Assembly: GCA_009695305.1 (NCBI GenBank)
Contig: SIBG01000001.1
Span: forward strand, 38,478 to 102,477
Direction of reading: 5' to 3'
DNA from: Opitutus sp.
Lineage (GTDB): Bacteria > Verrucomicrobiota > Verrucomicrobiia > Opitutales > Opitutaceae
Length of the DNA stretch: 64,000 nt
A program made the position numbers and the translations under genes. The notes under the pieces are model-generated. The model had not been told where the DNA came from and ran no database searches. It worked only from the letters and a program-made list of their open reading frames with translations. Below, piece after piece: positions 56,177 through 64,000 of this stretch (position 1 is the stretch's first letter; each line of letters begins with the position of its first letter).

Positions 56177-56470
56177 CTACTTTTTTGGCGCCAGCTCGCG
56201 AATGAAGGCCCATGAGACTTCGGCGGTCTGGCCGTTGTCGTAGTGGACGAAGAAGCCGTGGCGCAGTTCTTCGTCTTGCTCGACACGAACGATGATGGCC
56301 TTAGGAGAAATCTTGTTCGCCTTGCGGATAGTCTTGTGCGGCTCGAGGAAAGAAAGGCCGTCGTCGAACTCCACCTCGAAGGCGTCTTCCCACTGACGGT
56401 AGGAGACGTTTTTCACCCGCGAGAACTTTGCCTTGCCAAAAGGGGCTTTGAGCGGGTTGAGAAGTTTCAT
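56177..56470 (-). CDS. Small protein of a DUF4160-associated two-gene unit
   Basis: This 97 aa protein starts MKLLNPLKAPFGKAK and ends DNGQTAEVSWAFIRELAPKK. The middle repeats DxVxFDDG-like features (EVEFDDGLSFLEPHKTIRKA). It may be a DUF2442-like protein, but I do not recognise the family with confidence. Its ATG overlaps the stop of the DUF4160-type gene (ATGA at 56467-56470). Such pairs are sometimes annotated as toxin-antitoxin modules; this is only a hint. Confidence 0.65.
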   Translation of the reverse strand: MKLLNPLKAPFGKAKFSRVKNVSYRQWEDAFEVEFDDGLSFLEPHKTIRKANKISPKAIIVRVEQDEELRHGFFVHYDNGQTAEVSWAFIRELAPKK

Positions 56471-56667
56471 AGGCGGCCTTCGGCTTTGAGCTGCCGCAGG
56501 ATATCAACCACTTTTCGTGGTGGCTGCCAACTGTCAAGCGGGGCAAAATTGTCGAGGGCTACGCGACCAAGCAAATGGCCGTTACCATCCGAAATGTGAA
56601 CGTGCCGGGGTTCGTGGTCACCAATCCACCAGTCGAAGATGTAGCCGCCTCGGCGAACGCGTCCCAT
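56467..56667 (-). CDS. DUF4160-type small protein
   Basis: This 66 aa protein carries YIFDWWIGDHEPRHVHI followed by SDGNGHLLGRVALDNF, similar to the HxPPHVHV core of DUF4160 proteins. The biochemical function of the family is unknown. It starts 12 bp after the recA stop on the same strand, so it is probably read through from recA and may share its induction. It is coupled to the next gene by an ATGA overlap. Confidence 0.65.
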   Translation of the reverse strand: MGRVRRGGYIFDWWIGDHEPRHVHISDGNGHLLGRVALDNFAPLDSWQPPRKVVDILRQLKAEGRL

Positions 56668-56679
56668 GACCGGCAGCGA

Positions 56680-57756
<1,077 letters not shown>

Positions 57757-57863
57757 GATGGAGGCTGTTTGAGGGCTTTGGTTTTAGTGAAAGTGGGCTC
57801 GGTCGGCAGCGTGCGAGGCGGGTTTTACGAGGCAAGTGCGGAAGGACCGGCGTGAGCAAGCCC

Positions 57864-57887
57864 TGACGTGTTCATTTGCACACGTCA
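57864..57887. promoter_or_regulatory. Candidate operator palindrome upstream of recA
   Basis: TGACGTGT (57864-57871) and ACACGTCA (57880-57887) form a perfect 8 bp inverted repeat with an 8 bp AT-rich spacer, about 110 bp upstream of the recA start. It does not match the Gram-negative or Gram-positive LexA boxes. It could be a regulatory site for recA or for the opposite strand. Confidence 0.35.
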
Positions 57888-57949
57888 AGCTTTCTGTGGA
57901 CGGGCCGGCGAAAGCTTGCCGGGTGCCGGCCGATCAGCGTGGACCGACT

Positions 57950-58005
57950 CCCGGCTTGAAGGCCGTCGCGAAATACACGGCGAGCAGGATCAGCGCGAAG
58001 CTCAC
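57950..58005 (-). pseudogene. Duplicated 3' fragment of the DUF486 gene
   Basis: These 56 bp are identical to 62240-62295 and encode VSFALILLAVYFATAFKPG on the minus strand, the C-terminus of the DUF486 membrane protein. Similarity stops abruptly on both sides. The two copies lie in the same orientation and flank the M14 peptidase pair. The rest of 57757-58271 (about 515 bp) shows no other gene I can support. Confidence 0.8.
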
Positions 58006-58271
58006 CGCGTGCAGGAAGCGAACCTGATTCCGCCTGAGCGAGCGGACGGCTCAACTTGCGGATGGAATCAACTCCCGTTGGGCGGCTGGAACTCGCAGAT
58101 TGACGGCGAGCCGGCCTGGCCATTTCACTTTGCCTCGTGATCGCCCCCATCGCGCCCTGGATTTCCCCCCGTTGCTCAACGGCGCCGGACGCCAGGGTTG
58201 GTTCCTGCCTTCGACTCTTGTCCGCGCCCCACGCGCCCGGCCGCCTCCGGTCAACGGGCTCGAAAAAAACC

Positions 58272-60314
58272 ATGCGACCGAACCCCAAGTTGACACGTTT
58301 CGCTGCAGTTGGCGCGACCATGATGGTGATCGCGCTCGGGTCGCTGCTACCCGTTCGCGCCGCCACCGACTTCGCCAAATACCACAACTACGACGAACTT
58401 TCGGCCGCGCTGAAAACCGCGGTCGCCGCCCATCCCGAGCTCGCCAAGATCGAATCGATCGGCCGGACGAGAGAAGGGCGCGAGCTCTGGGCGGTGGAGA
58501 TCGCCAACCGCACGGGGACTCCCGTCGACAGCCGGCCCGCCCTGCTCATCGCCGCCAACCTTGAGGGCGACCACGTGATCGGCAGCGAACTGGCCCTCTA
58601 CCTTGCCGACTTTTTGCTCAACGCGTATGCGACGGACGCCGCCGTCAAGCAACGTCTCGACCACTCGGTGATCTACGTCGTGCCGCGGCTAAACCCGGAC
58701 GGTGCTGAGCAGATGTTCGCGCCCGTCAAGGCGCTGCGCCGGAGCAACGCGACGCCGTTCGACGCCGACAACGATGGTCGCACGGACGAAGACGGGCCGG
58801 AGGATCTGAACGGCGATGGCGTGATCACCGTCATGCGCGTGAAGGACCCGAAAGGCCCTTACATGATTAGCCCGGAACACCCGAAACTGATGAAACGCGC
58901 GGATCCCGCCAAGGGTGAAGCCGGCGGCTGGGCGCTCCACCCCGAGGGCATCGACAACGACGGCGACGGTTTCATCAACGAAGACGGACCCGGCGGCGTC
59001 GATCTCAACCGCAATTTCATGCACCAGTATCCTTACTTCGGTGCCGACGCCGGCCGCTACATGGCGAGCGAAACCGAAACGCGGGCGATGCTCGAATACG
59101 TGCTGAAGCACCGCAACATTGCCGCGATCCTCTCGTTTGGCGAAAGCGACAATCTGATCGCCGCCGCCGGGCGGGCCGGCACCGCCGCGGCGATCAACCT
59201 CATCGATTTTGCCGAGGCCAGCAACGCGGGCGCCCGACGCGTTGGCCTCGCGGTGGATTTTGGCGGAGGTGCCGGCCGTGGCGGATTCGCTGCCGCCGCC
59301 GCCGGAGATGAATCGACGCCAGCGGCCGCCGCGGCTGGCGCGCGTGGCGCCCAAGCTCCGGCCGCGGGCGGCCGCGGCCCCGGCGTGCAGCCGGCCACCA
59401 CGGTCAATGCGGCCGACACGGAGTATCTCAACACGATTGCCACCAAGTATCGCGAGTTGACCGGGCTGAGCAGCTCGGGCTACACGCGGGCGCCGGCCGG
59501 TGCGTTTTACGAATATGGCTATTACCAATACGGCGTGCCGTCGTTTTCGACGCCGGGCTGGGGCCTGCCCGCCGGCGCTCCCCCCGCTGGTTCCGCGACC
59601 GGAGCCCCCGAGGGCGAGGCGGTGGCGCGGCCGGCTGCACCTCCCGTGGACGCAGCAGCCGGCCGGGCCGGCGGCGGCGGCCAGCGCGGAGGTGCCCGCG
59701 GTGGACCCGGCCGGGGCGCTGGTCGCGGTGCCGGTGGTGTCGCCGGCGCTGCCCCTCCGGCTGCGGCGGTCCCCGAGGGGATCGATTTGCGACTCCTGAA
59801 ATGGATGGAGAGCGAAAAAATCGACGGGTTCGTCGACTGGACGCCGTTCAAGCACCCGACGCTGGGCGACGTGGAGATCGGCGGCTTCAAGCCCTATGTG
59901 ACCGTCAATCCGCCGGCAGAGAAAATCGCCGACCTCGGAGCGGGCCACGCCAAGTTCGTCGTCTACCTCACATCGCTCTTCCCGAAAATCGCGTTCGCCA
60001 AGACCGAAGCCACCGCCCTCGGTGGCGGCCTCTATCGCATCAAGGCGGAAATCGAAAACACGGGCTACCTGCCCACCGCGCTCGCGCAAGGCGTGCTGGC
60101 CCGGTCCGTGAAACCAAGCATGGTGCAGCTCGGCGTCCCCCCCGAATCGATCCTCACCGGCGCGGAGAAGACCAATTCCATCCCGACGCTCGCCGGTTCG
60201 GGCGGCCGGATGGCGTTCGAGTGGGTGATCAAGGGCAAACCCGGGACCTCCATTCCCCTCAAGCTGGTTTCGCAAAAGTCCGGCACCGACAGCGCGACGC
60301 TGCCGCTGAAATAA
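58272..60314 (+). CDS. M14 metallopeptidase-like protein, probably catalytically inactive
   Basis: This exported 680 aa protein (signal MMVIALGSLLPVRAA) has the M14 carboxypeptidase fold: ELAKIESIGRTREGRELWAVE, VVPRLNPDGAEQM, EDGPEDLNGDGVITVMR and GGVDLNRNFMHQYPY. The zinc motif HxxE is replaced by NLEGDHVIGSE (Glu98, His101). The third zinc ligand position is Gly290 (ILSFGESDN), and the catalytic Glu region reads SFSTPGW. Two Ala/Gly-rich inserts (about 300-345 and 455-520) are low-complexity. Its paralog downstream keeps all of these residues. The ATG at 58272 is chosen because it gives the signal peptide. Confidence 0.85.
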   Translation: MRPNPKLTRFAAVGATMMVIALGSLLPVRAATDFAKYHNYDELSAALKTAVAAHPELAKIESIGRTREGRELWAVEIANRTGTPVDSRPALLIAANLEGDHVIGSELALYLADFLLNAYATDAAVKQRLDHSVIYVVPRLNPDGAEQMFAPVKALRRSNATPFDADNDGRTDEDGPEDLNGDGVITVMRVKDPKGPYMISPEHPKLMKRADPAKGEAGGWALHPEGIDNDGDGFINEDGPGGVDLNRNFMHQYPYFGADAGRYMASETETRAMLEYVLKHRNIAAILSFGESDNLIAAAGRAGTAAAINLIDFAEASNAGARRVGLAVDFGGGAGRGGFAAAAAGDESTPAAAAAGARGAQAPAAGGRGPGVQPATTVNAADTEYLNTIATKYRELTGLSSSGYTRAPAGAFYEYGYYQYGVPSFSTPGWGLPAGAPPAGSATGAPEGEAVARPAAPPVDAAAGRAGGGGQRGGARGGPGRGAGRGAGGVAGAAPPAAAVPEGIDLRLLKWMESEKIDGFVDWTPFKHPTLGDVEIGGFKPYVTVNPPAEKIADLGAGHAKFVVYLTSLFPKIAFAKTEATALGGGLYRIKAEIENTGYLPTALAQGVLARSVKPSMVQLGVPPESILTGAEKTNSIPTLAGSGGRMAFEWVIKGKPGTSIPLKLVSQKSGTDSATLPLK

Positions 60315-60343
60315 CCGCCACCACGACGACGGAAATACGGACC

Positions 60344-62173
60344 ATGAAAAAACTTTTCAAACCCACCGCCACGCTGGTCCTGCTGACCGCGCTCATGTTG
60401 CTGGAATCATCCGGCCTGTCGGCGCAAAACACTGCGGCCGCCGCCGCGCCCGCCCGCCCGGCCGCCGACTGGAGCCGCACCCCGACCTCGGAGCCCACCT
60501 ACAAGGTGCGACTGGACTTCAACCGCTGGCACGACGTCGCCGATCTTCAGGCCGACCTGCGCACGCTCGAAAAAGCCTACCCGAAATTTCTGAAATACAT
60601 TTCGCTCGGCAAGAGTTACGGCGGCCGCGACATCGCCGGGATTATTCTCAACAATCCCGACACCGGTGCCGACACCACCAAGCCGGCGATGTATATCGAG
60701 GCCAACATCCACGGCAACGAGATCCAGGGCGGCGAAGTCTGCCTCTACACGATTTGGTATCTGATGGAGAACTATGGGAAGATTCCGCGCATCACCAAAC
60801 TCGTCGATGAGCGGGCGTTCTACATCGTGCCCTCGGTCAACCCCGACGGTCGCGATTATTTCATGCACGGCTCGGGCCAGGGTGCGCGCACCGGACACCT
60901 GCCGCTCGACGAAGACAACGACTATCTGTTCGACGAAGACGGCCCGGAGGATTTGAACGGCAACGGCGTCATCGAGCAGATCCGCAAATACGTGCCCGGC
61001 CAGGGCACGCACCGGAAAAGCGCCGCCGATCCCCGCATCCTGGAAGCCGTCAAACCGGGCGAATTCGGCGACTACGTCCTGCTCGGCGTGGAGGGCATTG
61101 ATCACGACGGCGACGGCCGCGTGGGCGAAGACGGTCCCGGCGGCTACGATCCCAACCGCAACTTTGCGTCCGACTGGCAGCCGAACTACGTCCAGCGCGG
61201 CGCGATGGAGTATCCGTTTCAGTTGCCCGAGGCGAGGGCCGTCAACGATTTCCTCCTCGCCCATCCGAATGTCGCCGGTCTCCAGACCTACCACAACAGC
61301 GGCGGCATGATCCTGCGCAGCCCCGGGGCCGAATCGATCGGGGAATATCCGGCGGCCGACGTCCGCGTCTATGATGAAATCGGCCGGACGGGCGAGCGCA
61401 TGCTGCCCTATTATCGCTACCTGATCATCTGGAGCGGACTTTACACGGTGCACGGCGGCACCACCGACTGGGGCAACGACACGCTGGGAATCCTGTCGTT
61501 CTCGAACGAGCTGTGGAACGTCGGGCAGTATTTCAACAGCCCCGAGCTGAAGGAGCAGCAAAGAGATCCGGAGAGTGTGATCGCTCCGCGCGTGGCCAAT
61601 AATTTCTTCAACGACAAACTGGAGTTCGGTGACGAGCTGACGGAGTGGAAGGCCTTCAAGCACCCGCAATTTGGCGACGTCGAAATCGGCGGGACTTTCA
61701 AGAAGACCTTTGGCCGCCTGCCACCGCGCTTCATGAACGAGGAGCTCTGCCACCGGAACATGGCGTTTTCCCTCTACCAGGCCGACGAAATGCCCCAGAT
61801 GGCGATCGGCGAAACCAAGGTCGAAAAAATCGCCGACGGCGTTTTCAAACTCTGGGTGGACCTCAACAACCCGAAGGTGACTCCCACGATCCTGGCCAAG
61901 GCCGCGCTGAACAACGTCGTGCCGCCGGATTTGTTGACGATCGACGGCAAGGGACTCGAAGTGCTGGCGGCCAGCTGGGTGCCCAACAAGTGGCGGCCCG
62001 GCGTAGCCCCGATGATTGATCAGAAGGACTTGAAACGAATCATGGTCCGCAACGGCCACCCTGGCCGCACCATCCGCACCGTGCAATACCTCGTCCGGGG
62101 ATCGGGTAGCGTGTCCGTCACCTATGCCACGGTGAAAGGTGGCACCGTGCGGAAGGTGATCGCGCTCCAGTAG
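60344..62173 (+). CDS. M14 family zinc carboxypeptidase, exported
   Basis: This exported 609 aa peptidase (signal LVLLTALMLLESSGLSAQN) cleaves C-terminal residues in characterised family members. The zinc ligands His123 and Glu126 (EANIHGNEIQGGE) and His317 (LQTYHNSGG) are present, and Glu389 in SFSNELW fits the catalytic base. FYIVPSVNPDGRDYF and GGYDPNRNFASDW are conserved. Acidic DEDNDYLFDEDGPEDLNGNG resembles a calcium-binding loop. It follows its inactive-looking paralog by 29 bp and may function with it as a pair. Confidence 0.9.
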   Translation: MKKLFKPTATLVLLTALMLLESSGLSAQNTAAAAAPARPAADWSRTPTSEPTYKVRLDFNRWHDVADLQADLRTLEKAYPKFLKYISLGKSYGGRDIAGIILNNPDTGADTTKPAMYIEANIHGNEIQGGEVCLYTIWYLMENYGKIPRITKLVDERAFYIVPSVNPDGRDYFMHGSGQGARTGHLPLDEDNDYLFDEDGPEDLNGNGVIEQIRKYVPGQGTHRKSAADPRILEAVKPGEFGDYVLLGVEGIDHDGDGRVGEDGPGGYDPNRNFASDWQPNYVQRGAMEYPFQLPEARAVNDFLLAHPNVAGLQTYHNSGGMILRSPGAESIGEYPAADVRVYDEIGRTGERMLPYYRYLIIWSGLYTVHGGTTDWGNDTLGILSFSNELWNVGQYFNSPELKEQQRDPESVIAPRVANNFFNDKLEFGDELTEWKAFKHPQFGDVEIGGTFKKTFGRLPPRFMNEELCHRNMAFSLYQADEMPQMAIGETKVEKIADGVFKLWVDLNNPKVTPTILAKAALNNVVPPDLLTIDGKGLEVLAASWVPNKWRPGVAPMIDQKDLKRIMVRNGHPGRTIRTVQYLVRGSGSVSVTYATVKGGTVRKVIALQ

Positions 62174-62220
62174 CGTTCATGGGCGCCGGTGCTGGGGAGA
62201 CCGGCCGCGCACCGGTCCAG

Positions 62221-62582
62221 TTATCGACCCCCGGCGCCGCCCGGCTTGAAGGCCGTCGCGAAATACACGGCGAGCAGGATCAGCGCGAAGCTCACGGCGT
62301 AGTTCCACGTGAGTTTTTCGCCGAGCACGAACCACGCAAACGCGACAAACACTCCCAGTGTGATCACCTCCTGCGCGATTTTGAGTTGATACCCACTCAG
62401 GCCGCTGGCGTAGCCCCCGCGATTCGCCGGCACCATCAGGCAGTATTCGAAGAACGCGATGCCCCACGCCATGAGGATCACGAGCCAGAGCGCCTTGCCC
62501 TCGAAAATCTTCAGCTTGAGCTGCCATACCAGGCCAGCGTCATGAAAATATTGGAGGCGACGAGGAGGAGGATGGTTCTCAT
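62221..62582 (-). pseudogene. DUF486 membrane protein with a single-base frameshift
   Basis: The intact reading would be about 120 aa (MRTILLLVASNIFMTLAWYG, then KIFEGKALWLVILMAWGIAF, FEYCLMVPANRGGYASGLSG and so on), a four-helix DMT-type protein. From the ATG at 62582 the first 19 codons fit. Then one missing base near 62513 puts AGC-TCA-AGC-TGA in frame and stops it. The rest reads on uninterrupted in the other frame to TAA at 62221. Sequencing error is possible. The 3' end is duplicated at 57950-58005. Confidence 0.8.
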
Positions 62583-62602
62583 ATTCTGAAAAAAGGAATT
62601 AA

Positions 62603-62681
62603 CCACGGATCACACGGATGGACACGGATCACACCATCGCCGCGTGGATCGAATCCGCGCTCATGCGTGAAATCCGTGGTC
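62603..62681. repeat. ACCACGGAT-type repeat after the epimerase gene
   Basis: ACCACGGATCACACGGATGG (62603-62622) and ATGCGTGAAATCCGTGGT (62664-62681) form an inverted pair in the gap between the epimerase and the frameshifted DUF486 gene. A related copy fills the queC-queE gap at 33240-33312. Confidence 0.6.
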
Positions 62682-62693
62682 AAAAATCAGGCA

Positions 62694-63668
62694 TCAGAGC
62701 TGGTAGTAAACCCGGAACCACTCGACGAACTGCTTCAATCCTTCCTCGAGTGGCACTTTGGGCGTGAAACCGATCGCGGCCTGCACGCGCGTGAGGTCGG
62801 CGCAGGTTTCAAACATGTCGCCCGGCTGCGGCGGGAGCAGTTCGACCTGCGCGGAGCGGCCGAGGAGTTGCTCGAGCATCTTTACGAAGAGCAGGGTCTC
62901 GACCGGGCGGTGATGGCCGAGATTGAAAATCCGCATCGGCGGGGTGGGGGACTCGGCCGGCGGATAGAGCAGCACCTTCACGACGCCGTCTACGATGTCG
63001 TCGACATAGGTGAAGTCCCGGAGATTTTTCCCGTGGTTGAACAGTTTCAGCGGTTTGCCCTCGCAGATCGCGCGCGCGAAGATCGTCGGCGCCATGTCGG
63101 GCCGGCCCCACGGGCCGTAGACGGTAAAAAAGCGCAGGCCGGTGATGCGGAGCCCATGGTTGAGCGCGTAGCTGTGCGCCATCAGCTCGTTGGCTTTCTT
63201 CGTCGCCCCATAATACGACACGGGTTGATCGGTGTTGTCCTCCTCGCGAAACGGCGACTTCGCGCCCGCGCCGTAGACGCTGCTGCTCGACGCAAACACG
63301 AGGTGCTTCGGGGGCGTGCGGCGGCATGCTTCGAGCACGCTCGCGAAGCCGGCGAGGTTGCTGTGCGTGTAGGCCACCGGATTTTCCATGCTGTAGCGCA
63401 CGCCGGGCTGCGCGCCGAGATGCACAACATACTCCGGCTTAAAATGCGCCATGAGGGCGGCAAATTTTTCCGCCTCCGCGAAATCCGCCTGCACGAAACG
63501 GAAATCCTCGATGGCCGCGAGTGCGGCGAGCCGGGCCCGTTTGAGCGCGACCTCGTAGTAGTCGCCCACGTTGTCCACACCGAGCACCTCGCAGCGCTTC
63601 GTCTCTGCGAGACGGCGCGCGACGTGGTAACCGATGAAGCCGGCTGCGCCGGTCACGAGGACTTTCAT
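62694..63668 (-). CDS. NAD-dependent sugar-nucleotide epimerase, UDP-glucuronate 4-epimerase-like
   Basis: This extended short-chain dehydrogenase of 324 aa starts MKVLVTGAAGFIGYHVARRL. The catalytic YYGATKKANELMAH (Tyr-x-x-x-Lys) and HLGAQPGVRYSMENPVAY and LRFFTVYGPWGRPDMA fit UDP-glucuronate 4-epimerase, used for capsule or LPS sugars. The C-terminal PVSLEEGLKQFV-type ending (VPLEEGLKQFVEWFRVYY) is typical. I start at the ATG at 63668. The upstream 194 bp gap holds several short hairpins and the divergent start of the TIR gene. Confidence 0.88.
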   Translation of the reverse strand: MKVLVTGAAGFIGYHVARRLAETKRCEVLGVDNVGDYYEVALKRARLAALAAIEDFRFVQADFAEAEKFAALMAHFKPEYVVHLGAQPGVRYSMENPVAYTHSNLAGFASVLEACRRTPPKHLVFASSSSVYGAGAKSPFREEDNTDQPVSYYGATKKANELMAHSYALNHGLRITGLRFFTVYGPWGRPDMAPTIFARAICEGKPLKLFNHGKNLRDFTYVDDIVDGVVKVLLYPPAESPTPPMRIFNLGHHRPVETLLFVKMLEQLLGRSAQVELLPPQPGDMFETCADLTRVQAAIGFTPKVPLEEGLKQFVEWFRVYYQL

Positions 63669-63862
63669 TCGCTGCGTGATAGGGCCCGCCGCGAACGGCG
63701 GGAAGCTCCAAATTCCAAATGCCGCAACGGAGGGGCGCGCCTCGTGCGCGCCTTGGCCCGAAGGGCGCGGACAAGCCGCGCATCTACGCCGGCCGGTGCC
63801 GCGCGGCCCATATCCGCCTTGCGGCGTCCCGCGGCGTCCGCGAGTCTCACGCCGCTCCCAGC

Positions 63863-64000
63863 ATGACCGCCCCGACGACAACCGCTTCGCGTGCGGTCTT
63901 CCTCAGCTACGCGTCCCAAGACGCGGAGGCGGCGCGGCGTATTTGCGAGTCGTTGCGGGCGTCGGGCATCGAGGTGTGGTTCGATGCCGACGGCGGACTC
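63863..64000 (+). CDS. TIR-domain protein (partial, continues past window)
   Basis: The visible 46 residues run MTAPTTTASRAVFLSYASQD and AEAARRICESLRASGIEVWF, ending DADGGL. They match the N-terminus of the TIR domain in the broken gene at 18449-22075 (AVFLSYASQDA, EVWFD). TIR domains often hydrolyse NAD+ or signal in defence. Which effector domains follow cannot be seen. It is transcribed divergently from the epimerase gene. Confidence 0.8.
   Translation, partial: MTAPTTTASRAVFLSYASQDAEAARRICESLRASGIEVWFDADGGL

Noticed and set aside
58689-60275. A 528-residue open frame on the minus strand
   Set aside because: Antisense to the first M14 protein, low complexity, no recognisable domain.
60407-62086. 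A 559-residue open frame on the minus strand
   Set aside because: Antisense to the second M14 peptidase, whose zinc motifs and signal peptide are clear.

Overview
The window is a dense, GC-rich bacterial chromosome segment of about 50 protein-coding genes. It carries no rRNA, no recognisable tRNA, no phage, no intact insertion sequence and no CRISPR array. Gene content and repeat style point to Verrucomicrobiota, most likely an Opitutaceae relative. The clues are many intergenic palindromic repeat families, ATGA-type start/stop overlaps, an oleC-oleD pair of the kind known from this phylum, and a complete F1Fo operon. The lineage call is inference from memory, not from a search.

Layout. 1-2813 (-): start of a nuo operon (nuoA-nuoB-nuoC-nuoD, nuoD cut by the window edge). 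2960-5550 (-): gmk, a membrane protein, miaB. 5662-9118 (+): a lytic transglycosylase lipoprotein, an unrecognised protein, DAHP synthase. 9187-13776: rlmN and GH88 hydrolase (-), marC (+), M20 peptidase (-). 13878-18355 (+): DUF985 cupin, pdxH, a hybrid histidine kinase with a damaged receiver, an RmlD-like reductase, a lipoate-ligase-family protein. 18449-22075 (+): a broken giant gene (TIR, Ser/Thr kinase, PEGA, formylglycine-enzyme-like domain, alpha/beta hydrolase). 22218-26553: S9 peptidase, a TrmA-family and a SpoU-family RNA methyltransferase. 26550-29811 (-): VUT/YhhQ transporter, oleD, oleC. 30004-32429 (-): small lipoprotein, RNase D, histone-deacetylase-like hydrolase. 32550-35088 (+): queC, queE, exoD, a VOC protein. 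35171-40626 (-): two amidohydrolases and a feoA-feoA-feoB-Cys-rich-protein operon. 40716-47360 (-): atpBEFHAGDC. 47514-51425 (-): trmB, mnmG, mnmE. 51511-56055 (-): an ABC export system. 56177-57756 (-): recA followed by a DUF4160-type two-gene unit. 58272-62173 (+): two M14 peptidase paralogs. 62221-63668 (-): a frameshifted DUF486 gene and a sugar-nucleotide epimerase. 63863-end (+): the start of a second TIR protein.

Themes. (1) Energy and iron: complex I, ATP synthase and ferrous iron uptake. (2) RNA modification is strikingly dense: miaB, rlmN, a TrmA-family enzyme, a SpoU enzyme, queC, queE, the VUT transporter, trmB, mnmE and mnmG. (3) The most unusual signal is colonisation by small repeats, both between genes and inside reading frames. 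Two copies of one covarying palindrome (TGTNACC-N5-GGTNACA) sit in the same frame and orientation in rlmN and oleC. Other in-frame repeats lie in the deacetylase-like gene and the TrmA-family gene. A perfect parS site lies inside an extra segment of mnmG. (4) Several proteins look catalytically dead next to an intact paralog: the first M14 protein, the first amidohydrolase, and the kinase receiver domain.
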